From Symsagittifera roscoffensis (lineage: Eukaryota; Xenacoelomorpha; Acoela; Convolutidae), in NCBI RefSeq assembly GCF_963678635.1, contig NC_087067.1:30170401-30234400 (forward strand): DNA of 64,000 bases, read 5' to 3'. Below are positions 44,612 through 56,359 of the stretch, piece after piece. Under the pieces are notes generated by a model, which saw only the letters and a list, made by a program, of their open reading frames with translations, was not told where the DNA came from and made no database searches. Both the position numbers and the translations under genes were made by a program. Each line of letters starts with the position of its first letter. Positions within the stretch are counted from its first letter, which is position 1.

Positions 44612-45297
44612 GAACATTAAGCCACATAATATATTGCGAGGTCAATGAGAAAAGTACCAGGGAAAAGAACGATGGGAATGAGGCTCTAGAAGAAGGGACA
44701 AGTCCCCCAGCTGGAAGAGAAAACCTTACCCTATGCGAAAGAGGACTGGAAAAACACCGAGCAGATAGAGTTTCTCAAGAACATGGAACCGGATCTACCC
44801 TTTTCAATGCAAACAAGACAAAGTGACAGGACAAGACCCGCAAAAAAATATAACCCTTACGGAGACGACTTCGTAGTGGACAGGATAGAACTGAAAAATT
44901 TAGTTGAAGAATTGGTGTGTCTAGAGGAGATACCCGCGTCACAAGACATGGTCCTCGTCGATGACCAAGACAAGGATTGAAGTGGCTTTTGACGACTGAA
45001 GTGGCGTTTGACGACGAGCAGCAGCAGTCGTACGAACAAGAGTTAACAAACCTGCGCGTCTTAGAGTGATTGAACGAAATGACTTCAGACCCAAAAAAAA
45101 GCAGTGTCATGTATCTGGAAGTAGACCGCGAGAGCAAGAAATACATAAAGGATGACAAATATGATCCTTCCTGGGCAGCCCAGGAAGGTCAATTGCTCAT
45201 TCCTGATCCAACCTTAATTCAATATCCGGTATGCGATCGACGGGTACGTCGATGGATTTTTTTATCCGGGGAGTGTGGTACGACTTACCCACACTGA
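44608..45297 (+). pseudogene. charged post-integrase region
   Basis: Open segments at 44,608-44,826, 44,783-44,980 and 45,070-45,297 are rich in Asp, Glu, Lys and Arg (for example YNPYGDDFVVDRIELKN). They link integrase to the macro domain. No domain recognised. A WAAQEGQLLIPDPTLIQYP block just before the macro domain looks like the well-kept end of this module. Confidence 0.45.
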
Positions 45298-45414
45298 AAA
45301 GTTGCTTACGAAAAAATTAAAAATTGTGAGAGAAACAGGCAACCTGGAGGCAGAAACAGATGAAGGCCCTAAGGAACCAGACATAGGAAGAAAAGTAGAG
45401 TCATAATTTAACTT

Positions 45415-45882
45415 GCCAATTGAATACTCAAGCGGCATAATACTAACATATAGCGATTTATACTTACGCATAGGTTGTGTGCGATAGCGATTACCGCGGA
45501 CATGAGTTTCAGAACAGCATTAGCAACCAATTTTAAGCAGGAATGTAAAAACACAGATTTTTTGTGGAAGCAAAGACCAGGAATAGAAGGTGTAGCAGCA
45601 TTGGCCCCGGCGGCTTCGCAAACACCAGGAAATTACCTATGCTTCTTGGTGACGAGGGCAAAGGAAAAGCAGCATACGGAAGCTGAAGATTTGGCTCTGT
45701 CCCTGACGAGACTGAAAGACTCCTTGGTGGAGAGCGGGATGAAAGAACTCTCGCTTCCGGTGTACGACCCTGACCGAGGACGACTGCATCCTCGAGAGCT
45801 GTATGCGCTGATACATGTGATTTTTTCTGAAACCAACTTAGAATTGTATTTACATAAGAAGTACTGTTTGAGTATAGGCTGA
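45415..45882 (+). pseudogene. macro domain, OARD1/TARG1-like, in retroelement
   Basis: The first strand lies in a different frame (about 45,415-45,475: ILTYSDLY, like the TYVxGDLF start of OARD1). The main frame 45,475-45,882 (135 residues) then follows the family order: CAIAITADMSFRTALATNFK (the strand and nucleotide-loop region), VAALAP, YLCFLVTRAKEKQHTEAEDL (the strand with the KK/R position), LSLTRLKDSLVESGMKELSL, DPDRGRL (where OARD1 has GCGLDR, with the Asp kept) and ALIHVIFSETNLELYLH as the last helix and strand. OARD1-type macro domains bind ADP-ribose and remove it from glutamate or from O-acetyl-ADP-ribose. The glycine-rich loop is altered and a frameshift separates the first strand, so activity of this copy is unlikely. 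Typed from motif order; no search was run. Confidence 0.7.
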
Positions 45883-46240
45883 GTGTAGTCGAGTGTGTTA
45901 TGTGTTATGTGTAATGTGTTATGTTGTCATGTTTTTAGGATCTTAGGTTTAGAAGGGTTAGTGACCAGGAACGCTCGAACGATAATTTTAGGTGTAGATC
46001 CGAAGTGTGGACTCTCCACTCTTAGACCAAATTCCAAACCTTTTACAACGGAAGTGTTTTTTTTATTTATCTTAAGAACCAAATCTTCTTATCTGACCGT
46101 TTTTAAATCAGTTTTATTATAGATTTGGAGCAATGTTGACAGATGTGATAGTTGTAACCTTATTTTTAGATCCTGATTGATCAATTTAATCTTTAAACTT
46201 CAACCTTGTGAAATCATTTTATCGAATTCAAATATCAACA
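45883..46240 (+). other. spacer between macro ORF and next ORF
   Basis: Contains a short tandem TGTGTTA-type repeat at about 45,893-45,930. No coding seen. Confidence 0.35.
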
Positions 46241-46900
46241 ATGGATAATTTCGCCGAACTGATGGATTTGGCCGAGGCGTACGTAGGGCCAGTCATATAC
46301 CAGCTTTTTCGTAGACTGCTGGAAAGAGTCTACGCCCAGGATGACCCGGAGGTGGCCAAGTTAACGGCTGCTCTGACCAACATCCTGGGGCATGACAACC
46401 GTGGGCACCGCCCCACGGAAGTCTTGCTGATGGCGGCTTGGGGCGAACAAGGAGTGCTGGATCGCCCCAGTCTGCGTGTTATCTGATGGAGAAACGGAGC
46501 TATCTCGGGAATCGACTTGGCGCACGAACAGGGAGTGTGGGTACTACGAGGACGTACCAGCCTTGACAAATGCCTCTCCCAGCCAGGCCAGGGCCCGGTG
46601 GTCTGAGGAGCAGACATCAAGCTTTCCATCAGGAAAAGAGTCGCGAGGCTGCCTCGTCTAGCTCACAGTTGAAAACTGAGGTGCCTTCCAAGATAACCAG
46701 AGTAGAAGAAAAACTGCAGACGAATGAAACAATGGAAGATGAACGAGAAGAAAAACGAAGTGGAGCGGGTGAGAAAGACCTTGCGCAGAACTGAGGAAGA
46801 TAAAGATATGTGGAGGAGACTAATCGAGGATTGCAACATGAAACGAGGAGAGGAGATAGAACACTTGAGGAATATAAGGAGCGATCAGAACGATTAGCAT
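46241..46900 (+). pseudogene. unrecognised ORF after macro domain, with charged coiled-coil part
   Basis: ATG at 46,241 opens MDNFAELMDLAEAYVGPVIY and runs 82 residues to a stop at 46,486. Frames then shift, and a Glu/Lys/Arg-rich, coiled-coil-like part follows at 46,640-46,900. I do not recognise a family. An N-terminal Met after an AT-rich spacer suggests a separate ORF start. Confidence 0.4.
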
Positions 46901-46959
46901 TGGCGACAACATTGTAACGGTCCTTACCTGCAGGAAATGTTCCTCTTGGGAAGTCGCCG

Positions 46960-48363
46960 ATGGAGCTTTTGACGCCTCGCGAACTGAGTCAGACAATAGA
47001 AATGCAAATCTCAACAGCACCCGGTAGAGTGACGATCCCGGATCCAAGTGACATCCTGGGTGATCTAGTCGTCGAACGAACCATGCAACAGCTGGTGGAA
47101 GCCGCTGGCCAACAGGAGTGTGCCAGGTTCCGGGTTGACTGCACACTATGGAACAATCGATGATACCGACAGAGTGGAGCTCTCCTCAGAAGTAATGAAG
47201 AAAACAGGAGTTGCTAGCGTAACGACATCAGCAAAAACCTCAAAAACCTCCGACAGGAAGATAAGGGAAATGCATATGAAGAAAGTGTCGCGTGTATTTG
47301 ACATACAGAAAAACAATTAAAGTAAAAACAGCTTCCAAAAGGTGATGCCAAAAGATACGGGGAGTTGAAATTTCAAATAGGCAAGACCATCTTCGCAGCG
47401 TACGACAAAGCAGAGACGAAGAAAACAAAGATATTGCTGATTGCGAGCTCGGACTTCGTGCATACCTCTAAGTCTTTGTTTTGGCCCGACGTAATACTCT
47501 TGGCGAAAATCGACCTGGATTGGATGCAATCCACATCAATGGCAATTGGGGTTCAATGACAAACCGAAAAGAATCCGATCACAATCGTGTTCGCAGGCAT
47601 TAATGATCACCTGCATAGTGGAGGTCTCCTGAGCTGACTCAGAGAGCCTACAACGGCGGAAGATGCAGTGTGGCCAGCAATCAAAGATATTCTAGAGAGA
47701 TCATGGACGTGTTAAGGGAAGGTGGATTCCAGAAGATAACGCCAAAGCCTGTGTTCGTGTTTGTCTCCGGGATATGCACGTCTCCCGAATGGATTGAAGT
47801 TTCTGTATGCAATTATAGAGCTACTCTCAGAAGGGAAAAATAATTTGATTATACCTCTACCAAATCGCGAATTGGAGGCGAGGAATCTGAGGCCATCTCG
47901 GTCATAATTTGCTGCAGTATGGCCGGATATCTCAAACGCTATAAGAAGATTTAAGGATCATTCGCTACACATGCTGGTGTTGGATGGAGTAATTTGATTG
48001 GAACTGTTTAATTTCAGCAGACAACTCAAGCTCAAGATGAAGCCAGGAATCGACGATGATCACCGAGTGATAGTGGGAATGTCTAATGATCTGTGGTTTA
48101 GAGGAATGGAGATCAAAGAAGAAGGAGAAAAGAGGCATAACGCCAAAGAAACGAAAGCACACTTGGAAGCTATGGTTTTGCGAAAGAAGCCAGAGGCGAA
48201 AAAGTGGCTGCACTTGACTCCTCGGATAGCAGCATTGGACATGGACGCTTTCGAGCAAGGCTCAGGGATGATCACAGAGATTCACGCCTGCCTAGTGAAA
48301 GGAATGAATTTAGCGGAGAATGCAGAAGAAAAGTCAGCAGAGTTCATAAACAGCATGTGCTAG
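46960..48363 (+). pseudogene. degenerate ORF with possible SGNH-like block
   Basis: Pieces in three frames. At 47,420-47,620: TKILLIASSDFVH (a hydrophobic strand then Ser, where SGNH proteins have GDS), and about 55 codons later IVFAGINDH (a GxND-like block III). After more broken frames come GYARLPNGLKFLYAIIELLS and the well-kept frame at 47,998-48,363 (GIDDDHRVIVGMSNDLWF). The GxND-like block suggests an SGNH hydrolase relative, but no clear DxxH block V was found, so this is tentative. Confidence 0.35.
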
Positions 48364-49817
48364 ATAACCCGGGACGGCGATAATCTACCCGGGATTCTCT
48401 CGCTATCTGATAAAAGAATTCCTTAAAGCAGTTACGGAATTATCTATCGTCGTGTTCCTAAGACTAATTGTGACGTTTGGAGCAGACATTTTTGTGAAAG
48501 GACCAGCAGTGCTGCTCACTGAAGGAATACAGCATCTCCGACTGGATGGACTCCCGACATTAATTGCGATCACGCATGGAAAGTTGGAAGGATTGATAAA
48601 TTGAACCCGCTACCCCAAACAGATGAGGGAGAATGTGAAAAAGTTTGACATGAAACGGTCTACGGACTCCTGGTCTACGGATTAAAATACATGATCTGAG
48701 ACACACTCTGATCCAACACCTCCTACAACAGATTCGCTTCGGAACAGTAGAAGACACGACGATAAAAAAAAGAAAGAGGGTGTGCCACGTTATGCGGGGG
48801 GCATGCCCCTTCTAACCGATTTAAGCCTAGCTATGAGGACAGATCCCTTAGCACTGATCAGGGGAGTCAGCGTGTCCACGGAGTCAACGATATGCGGTCC
48901 AGCAGTGACGTTCGCGTTCCCTGATGCGAAAGTGGAAGGCTATAGAAGGTCGGTGTTTCACCTGAACCTCATTTCAGCAGTGTTCCCAAAACTTTGGAAT
49001 TTGAGACCATATGACAAAAGTAACGGCGAGATAACTTGAATTCTTCGTCTAATAGTCCCACACCAGAATGTGAGAAAAGAAACTGGAAACTGGGGCGACA
49101 ATAAAAAGCTGCCAGAAGAAATACCTGAATTTCCTTTAATTCGAAGAATATTGCTCGGAGCAGACTCCATAGTGCAAACTCCCAGGTTCAGAGCCTTCGA
49201 GGCCAACTAACGAACGATGGCAAAACTCTTTGAATCGATGGACCCTTGCTTTGTGGGCAGAAATTCTGCCGTGCTGCAATACACACAGTTTGCATATGTA
49301 GATGAGTCGACCATAAAAAAGGATGAGCAATTCGGCCACACCGAAACCGGGAAGATGCGAGGAAGAACTGTCATGAGAGGCGCCAACTGCCATCAGAGGC
49401 AAAGCGGACTTGCAAGAAGCCGCATTAAATGTAATGAGTGTGAAACCGGAATGTGCAATAAGTGGGAAGCTGCTGACTAGGACTGCTATAGTGCCCATCG
49501 GCTGTGAGGTAGTCAAGATAAAACATGGAGAAAAAGAGGACAGGTCAGCTGGCAAGCTAGTCGTGCCAGAGTTTCCAGTCGAGACAATGAATGAAGAGCA
49601 AGGAACTTCAGGGTCAGGAAGAAATGAAGAGCGAGACGATGACGAGAAAGAAGACCGTCAACTAGAAGAAGCAATGGAACAGGTTCCGGACCAAGCGGGA
49701 AGGGATGATGACAAAGCCTCAGTGGGTGGTGTGTTTAGCCTGGATTTTATTTTCTTGGTTGATGTTGAAGTTGGAACAGAATTGTTGGCAGGGACGACTA
49801 AATCAGCTGAAGATTAG
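48364..49817 (+). pseudogene. degenerate unrecognised ORFs with Cys motif
   Basis: Coding remains continue: VVFLRLIVTFGADIFVKGPA (about 48,450-48,512), the frame 48,782-49,039 (VFHLNLISAVFPKLWNLRPY), LIRRILLGADSIVQTPRFRA (about 49,137-49,197), then 49,217-49,480 ending in IKCNECETGMCNKWE, a CxxC..C pattern that could bind zinc. An acidic tail (49,560-49,817) follows. Product unknown. Confidence 0.35.
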
Positions 49818-50027
49818 ACTTTCGCGCTGGAACCTCCCTGAGCCTTTATGAACCTAGGCCATAACTTGCCGGAGAGCAGCTCTCCTGGCAAGACTAAAGC
49901 CACTGCAATGAAACTTTTAACGGAATCTCCGCGTAGGAGAAGATTAGAATGCGCATGCCGAGTACCTTTTTTGGGAACCTTTTGGGAAGTTCACTACAGG
50001 GATCCTTAAAATAGAGCAGACTGTGAT

Positions 50028-50414
50028 ATGGACAGATTTCTTTTCATGGAAGAAGTCTGGACAATAGTGAATTGCTACGGGACCCAGTCGATGTTGAAAA
50101 CAGGTCTCAAAAGACCGCTAAGGTGGAAAATTTTTGATAAATTGTACAATTTGGGAGTGAGAATGAGCGAATTGTTATTTGATTCCGCCACTGATGAAAA
50201 AGAAGCTAACTCTCCGATCAAGGCAACGCAACAAGAAAATAACGAGGAAGTCGTATACCTGTCCAGAACTCGAAAGAGAACGATGCGATCGAAAATGGTG
50301 ATCGATAATATCAACAATATGAAGATGAAATTGAGCAGCAAAGTGACGTTGAGAAAAACTAGGAAGACGAAAGTGGATTCTGAACTTTCAGCAAAGGCTG
50401 TTAACTCAGCTTAA
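50028..50414 (+). pseudogene. unrecognised 128-codon ORF of the element
   Basis: Open 50,028-50,414, starting MDRFLFMEEVW, with a basic Lys/Arg-rich second half (RTRKRTMRSKM, KVTLRKTRKTK). It may be the N-terminus of the last protein. The ~200 bp before it, which contains a GAGAGCAGCTCTC palindrome near 49,872, looks noncoding. Confidence 0.35.
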
Positions 50415-52245
50415 CGAAAGCTAGTCGAAGATGTCATGGAGATGAGCAACGCGATGACAGATTGCCTGGCACATCCAGAACACCAAAACAATAACCGATT
50501 TAACGGTGGTGCCACCCATCCTAATGGCAGGATCAAGATCTCAGGCAATTAAAAGATCAAGAGAGTGACTGACCGCACTCTTACTGGAGCTATCCTAGAA
50601 TTGGAGATACCCAGCCAGTGTGGTGAAAGTACCCTTTGGGACGTTAGACCATCATGCATGAATCACGGAAAGGACAGCTGACCACAGTGGGATAAAACCG
50701 ATTGACACTATCGGATACCGTCTAAGTTGACGAGCCCGCCGGGGGATACATGGAAATGATGGAGCACAGGAATTCGGCTAATGGACACCTGATCGCTCTA
50801 GAAAACAAAGATGCCATGGAATGTTACCTGGAAGAATTGATAAAGGGCAGAAAGATGAAGCATAGGGCGTATGGAACGTAAGTCTCCTCCGAAATGCACA
50901 CGGAAACGGCGTATCAATTGATGAGCTTACCGTGGAGAGCAGTAGTACTATGTCACTTTGAAGCAGAAATGCAAACTACTGTGAAAATACATGCTCTAAT
51001 GGCAATACCGTAAGTCAGAACTGAGCTGCAACTCAGATTTCCTTGGTATATGACGGGATTGATGATGGGAGAGAATGACTCGGAAGAAAGCAAAAGGTCG
51101 AAGGAAGAGAAATTGCTCTTGATGACGAGTCTGAGAGACCTTATGATTCGTGAATGAGCGGCAGTTGCGTATGCGAAACGGAGAGACGCTCTCTGTTTTG
51201 TCCGGATCATGTTGGAAAAAGGTCGGTACCAGCGCTGAATACTTGTGCAAAAATTCTGAGAGAAGCCAGTGAGCTAGCGAAGACCTTGCTCTTACAAGCG
51301 CTATTGGACATTCGTGGAAGCAAGCGAATGCGGGTGAGCATGAAAGAACACGTAGAACTACACTATTAAAGTAGATCGATGAAATCTGAAGACTCTCGAA
51401 CAAGGAGATTGGGCTCACGAAATTTTCAATGGGGACACTGCTGAAGTCCAGCGAATACTGTGGACTGGACAGAAAGAAGTCATACCATTATGTGTCCGGA
51501 ATCGTTGGAATGGCATATAATCATTTCATCAAGGAGGACATACGTGATTGTTACTTCGATAACGAACAAGCGGTGTTGCTGAGATTCTGGTTGTCAAGAA
51601 TTTCAAAGATAAGAAGCATTGCCAGTCAGCAAGTTGGGACTGCACTTTCCATACCGAAATCTGATAACAGAAGGGAATTTGCATTGGGTTTCTCAGATGA
51701 GTTACTATGATCGACCTTGATGGTGGTGTTGGACTTAATGGAACCATCATAGTGCCCAAACGCTGATTCCATTTTACGAGCGACGCAGGATGTGCTAAGG
51801 GAACTAAATTCAGATTGCAATTTGCCCGACCTCAAGGTCATCTACAACTTGATGACAACAGCCTCTAGAAGAAACCGAGATAACAATGTGGAGTTGCCTA
51901 GCTGGGTACCAGAAGACTGGGTCAAACCTGGTAGCTGTCTTGCGAGAGTCTGTGGGCTAGAAGGTCATATGCGTGAAGGTCTCGACTGCGTGAAGCAATT
52001 GAAAATACTGTTCGGATACATAGTGATGAAAGCGAAAACGGAAACAACTACTTGCAGATTGCCATGGAGGAACTGAAGTGAACCTAGTGACGGCACTAGC
52101 CTTATACAGAATCTTTAGTTCTTCAGAGTCACTACTGAATCTAGAACAAAAACATGAGATGGTCACAGCCATCAGTGTAGAATTGTTTTCATGAGTGTTA
52201 CAAATTTAAAAGAAACATAGTGGGAAATGGAGAGAAGCAATAGAA
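50415..52245 (+). pseudogene. N-terminal and middle part of the last post-pol protein, copy 2
   Basis: Broken frames with good segments at 51,429-51,710 (GIVGMAYNHFIKEDIRDCYF, QAVLLRFWLSRI) and 51,792-52,076 (LPSWVPEDWVKPGSCLARVC). The latter corresponds to the DPGSCLDSTCGNG segment of copy 3, and a later TALALYR block to TALGFF in copy 3. So this region is the front of the protein that continues at 52,246. Confidence 0.5.
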
Positions 52246-53412
52246 GTGGAAATGAATATCAGGCAGAGTGAAGCCTATCGCCGACCGATTCGGGCGCGAT
52301 ACCTAGTAGAATCGACGTTGGCGCCGATGTGTAAAAGCCGATACCCAGTACATATCGTAGCAGTGGTGGTAAATGGTACAAGGACGAGCGTAGATCAGGC
52401 CTTCTCCATGCTAAAATGTGTAAGACTTGCAAAAATGTCGCATAAATCTTACGAGTTGCTATGTAAGATGTTTGCCGCAGCTCCACGAAGAACCAAGGAC
52501 GAATTAGAACCGATACTAGGAAAGAAGTTCATGGGATATGCTAGCGGAAACTTCCGTGATTTTGAAAGACACAAACAGAGAAGATCAACAGCGACGGATT
52601 ATGATGCAGTAGACAAGAATGATGAAATGCACCGAGTGATGATGAAAGTGTAACCACTACTGGAAGCGTCCGGGAAACGAAACTGGAGGAGTATCATATT
52701 GACACATGATGAATTCCCCTGCCATTGCTTGCTACAAACATGGTGGTATCACAGGCGAAGTAATCTGGTGTTGATCTGGGACTCTAGAGAGCTGCCGATG
52801 GGTTTACCAGACTCATCACAGCCCATAACGATAGTGATAACTGGAGTTTTGATGGCAATTAGATGGCTGGAAGTTCATGTTAAGGAGAATAATCGACAAA
52901 AAGCAATGACCAAAAAGCAGTTGGAGGAACTGGATTGTCTTAAAGATTTAGATCCTTTTGAGACGATGTGCAAAACTTTGAACATTCCGATCGAAATGAA
53001 GAAAATACAGGCCAGAAGACGCCTGATGCCGTGGTTCAGCGCCAACATGAGTGCATGGTTGTACGAGTTTGCCAAGAAGCATACGTCGAAGCACAGCAGA
53101 GTGTACAGTTCGTATCAGATGGACATAGGATAGGAAGCTTTCAAACGAGCTTTTGTAACGCATCGAAATGCAGTGACTATTGCGGTAAAGAGAACGTCAA
53201 GAACCAATAATTGTAACGGGAGAGAAAAAGAAGAGATAGTGAAGGAAGACGGCTTCTGCAGGAACAGGGAAACTAGTGTAGACCCTCTACCTTGTTGCAA
53301 ACAAAGGGTAGAAGAGCAGAGGGGTTGTAGCACTGCCTCCAATAGCGTTAGAATGGCCACTGATGTGTTGCAAGACACCAGAACTGAGAGTGCGGAGTCG
53401 ATGTCACGGTAA
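52246..53412 (+). pseudogene. C-terminal part of unrecognised post-pol protein, copy 2
   Basis: Close relative of 2-1258, by eye well over 75% identical at the protein level, interrupted by stops at about 52,651 and 53,131. The conserved blocks KCVRLAKMS, LTHDEFPCHCLLQTWWY, NLVLIWDS, GLPDSSQPITIVI, LMPWF and THRNA are all present, then a 3'-terminal CCKQRVEEQ segment. It sits directly before the palindrome and tail. Confidence 0.75.
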
Positions 53413-55150
53413 GAGAGATGGATCAGTGACAAGAAAGCCGAATGACAAGATGCAAAAAGGAGAAAGATTAGAAGAGTTTAGAAGTTCTAGAACTTCTAAA
53501 CGACGAAAACAAAAAGAACGAAATGAACGAAGGAGTAACTGAGAAGAGGAGAACTGAAACTCAGAATTGTTTTTCTGTGAGAAAAACTCAAATGAGAAAC
53601 CAAGCAACTAAGCTTGAAATTGAAGTTGAATGAAAAAAAAACTTTTAGTTATTTTTGAGTTTAAAATTGTTGCATTTATAAATTTGCATGTGATTTTCAG
53701 TAGTGTTTTTGGAAACACTTGCTATTTTTTTTGAGGGGCTTGAGTGAAAAAAAAATTAAAATATACCAGATTACATGATGGCTTTTAATCAAGATAGATG
53801 ACTGTTCACTTTGTGGTGACATAAAAAACTTGAGTTATCTCTTGAGAGATTATTTCATTGTTCTTTCTAACCACCGAGTTTTTTTATTTCAATGATCAGG
53901 TTAAATTTCCGAAGAGAGGAAACATAGTAGGATCATTTTAGTTTGTTGGTTGGCAGGACTGTCCTGCGTTCCAACACTTTTTAAATCTAGGAGAAGAATT
54001 TTTAAATGAAGATAATGTCACTGAAATTCAGAAACGATACTTTATCTTAAGTCATATCCTCAAGATGTAGATTAAGGAAAAATTTTTAGGAGGCTATAAT
54101 GATGCTGTATGGTGCCATTTGTAGTTTTCAGTGAGTCGATATGATCTGAATAAAATTTCCTTTCATGCATTTTGTTAAATTCGATGACACTGTACCATTT
54201 TAATGATTTTCACAAGGTGCAATGAGGACATTGACTGGGCTATCCTGGGAGGTTGTGACATTCGACCAGAATGGTCAAAATGCATGGCAACTTTGAAAAT
54301 TTATTAGTAGCAGCCGATTCGGAAAATTGGCAGTTTTGACAAGTTAACAGAGTTAATCGTTCAATTTAACGAATTAGGAGATGTCAGTTTGCAGTGACGT
54401 AGTAATTTTGAAAAATTCGTTTGAAAATAAACACACGCCACAACCTTAAAGTTTCGCAGTAAATGAAAATGCGCGAAAGTCAGAAGAACGAATTTCGCTG
54501 ATATAACACAGACGTGCGGTTAACAAAAGAGACGACAGAAATTATAGTCAAAGATATTAGAGGAAGAGCATTCCAAATTGTAACGATTGTGCAGCTACAA
54601 TCCTTACGGACCGATATTCCCGAGAAATTGCAGGGCTATTGGGAGGATCTGCTACCCTTCCCGGTTGCCAAGAAGACAGCTTTTCGACCAGATTCGAGAA
54701 CCGGAAGGGTCTTGGAAAGAGAGTTAAGCTGGTTTTTAAACAACTTTTAGGTTCCGGAAATGCCCTGAGTTGAATTTAATTAACATCTAATACATTTTTG
54801 AGAAAATAAAAAGCTAGGAGTTGAGGAAAAGAGTTGATCCATCTTCGATGGTTTTTGTGATTTTTATCTACTTAACAAAAACAATAGTAAATTGATAATT
54901 AAGTAGTAGTCCTGTTTTTAGGAGTGACCTCGTAATCTCACATTTTTGTAGGTAATTCAGTTAATTTCCGCGATCTGGCCGATAGCCTTAAATAGTAATG
55001 ACTTTGTCGAACCGATGTTAATGGACCACACATAAATCTGGTTTTGGTAGAGACGGTTAAAAGCATGTGAAGCTGTTTTTAGACGCTAGCCAGTCGTTTA
55101 ATAACCTACCTTAATTTTCCGTCGATATGTACTTCCGGGCGAATGTTACA
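53413..55150 (+). mobile_element. 3' noncoding tail / putative LTR of copy 2
   Basis: Counterpart of 1259-2996 along its whole length, ending CCGGGCGAATGTTACA at 55,150. The neighbouring LINE starts immediately after it. Confidence 0.6.
53476..53501. other. perfect 26-bp palindrome
   Basis: GTTTAGAAGTTCT followed by its exact reverse complement. 64 bp past the last ORF of copy 2; an imperfect version occurs at the same place in copy 1. Confidence 0.75.
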
Positions 55151-55900
55151 AAGATCATATCATCTTTACGATAAACAACTTGAAACAGTAGGGGAAGAAA
55201 AAGACCTTGCAGTGATCATCGATAGACAACTCTCCTTTGACTCTCATAATTTTGCAAAAGTTAAGAGGGCAAATTCTATCATCTCAGTTTTCAAAAAAAA
55301 AACATTCATTAAAATGACAAACCTGGGTTTTCAATTGTTTATAAAGGCCTCATAAGGCCTCATTTGGAGTTCTGTAATCAAGCCTGGTACCCAGGACTAA
55401 AAAAGAACACAAGAATAATCGAAATTGTGCAACGACGAGCGACACGAATGTTACAAGGGCTGCAGATACTAAGCTACAAGGAAAGTTCAAAGAAATCAGA
55501 CCTACCGTCTCTTGAATACCGCAGAAGGCAAGGAACAATGATCTAAATGTTCAAAATAGGTTATCAACGTTATGACCCAAAAGGTACAAAAGGCATGTTC
55601 GAATGGAACAATCGTGTCACAGGGCCAAATGACAAGAAAGTGATAATGAAGAAGGCCAGCCTCGAATTGCGGAGAAGTTTTTCTCACCATTAGATCAGCT
55701 ACAGATTGGAATATGTTGCCAGGAGAACTAGTTGACTGGAAGACCTTGAACGCTTTCATGAACCGCCTGGACAAATTTTGGAAGGAAAGCGGAATTGATT
55801 AACTCGAGGCGAAATTAATCGAAAAGGAGTACATCATGAGTTGGTCGATAGAGGCGACAAAACGCCGAAAAGATCAGAAAACACCTGAACTGAACTGTAA
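55151..55900 (+). pseudogene. C-terminal end of LINE ORF2 (5'-truncated LINE)
   Basis: Encodes the region after the RT core: EEKDLAVIIDRQLSFDSHN, then LEFCNQAWYPGLKKNT, VQRRATRMLQGLQ, LPSLEYRRRQGTMI, FEWNNRVTG and WNMLPGE-like residues, with one or two stops and frameshifts. This order is typical of the thumb/C-terminal region in CR1/L2/Jockey-type elements. It differs from the LINE at 5.7-9.5 kb. It ends near TGCAATGACTATTAATTTC. Confidence 0.8.
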
Positions 55901-56355
55901 TAGCAAATAATTGCAATGACTATTAATTTCTGACCTGCCCTGATGAAATCTTGATCCAGATTATCCAACGAAAGTGTAACACCAAAATTCATAAAACGAA
56001 AGCACAAAAAGTAACTAGTGGACAAAAATAAGCGCAAACTCAAAATTTTATTTTTTAACATGCCCGTTTTCTATTCTCATTTTGAACCAGATTTCTTTCG
56101 AAATTCGGGAAGTTTTGTAGATAGACCAAGAGCAAATATTCAGTGCAACTCAATTTTTGCATAGAGTAAATGATCAAAGTCAACCTTTTTTCTGGGTCTG
56201 AAAATGCTAGTTTTACTCATTTGGACTTAGGTTTGTATCGTAGTGAATTCTTGTTCAAATAAGCGGAGTAAAAAATTCATGCGATTCGAAACATTTTCAA
56301 GGGTAAAATGGAAATAATCAGTGTGAAAATTTTATTGAACTCGGACGTTTCTTAC
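55901..56355. other. spacer, no gene seen
   Basis: AT-rich, between the LINE end and the Penelope-like element. Confidence 0.35.
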
Positions 56356-56359
56356 GTTC

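Larger units (their letters stand above)
41757..55150 (+). mobile_element. Ty3/gypsy-like retroelement copy 2 with long post-pol region, 5'-truncated
   Basis: About 13.4 kb, visibly less AT-rich than its flanks. Order: end of RT and RNase H (41.76-42.2), an unusually long linker (42.2-43.4), integrase (43.4-44.6), a post-integrase charged region (44.6-45.3), macro domain (45.4-45.88), further degenerate ORFs (46.2-53.4), then the noncoding tail ending TGTTACA at 55,150. The 5' LTR, gag, protease and most of RT are missing. Stops and frameshifts break every part, so this copy is dead. The last ORF and tail are shared with copy 1 (window start) and copy 3 (minus strand, window end). Confidence 0.8.
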
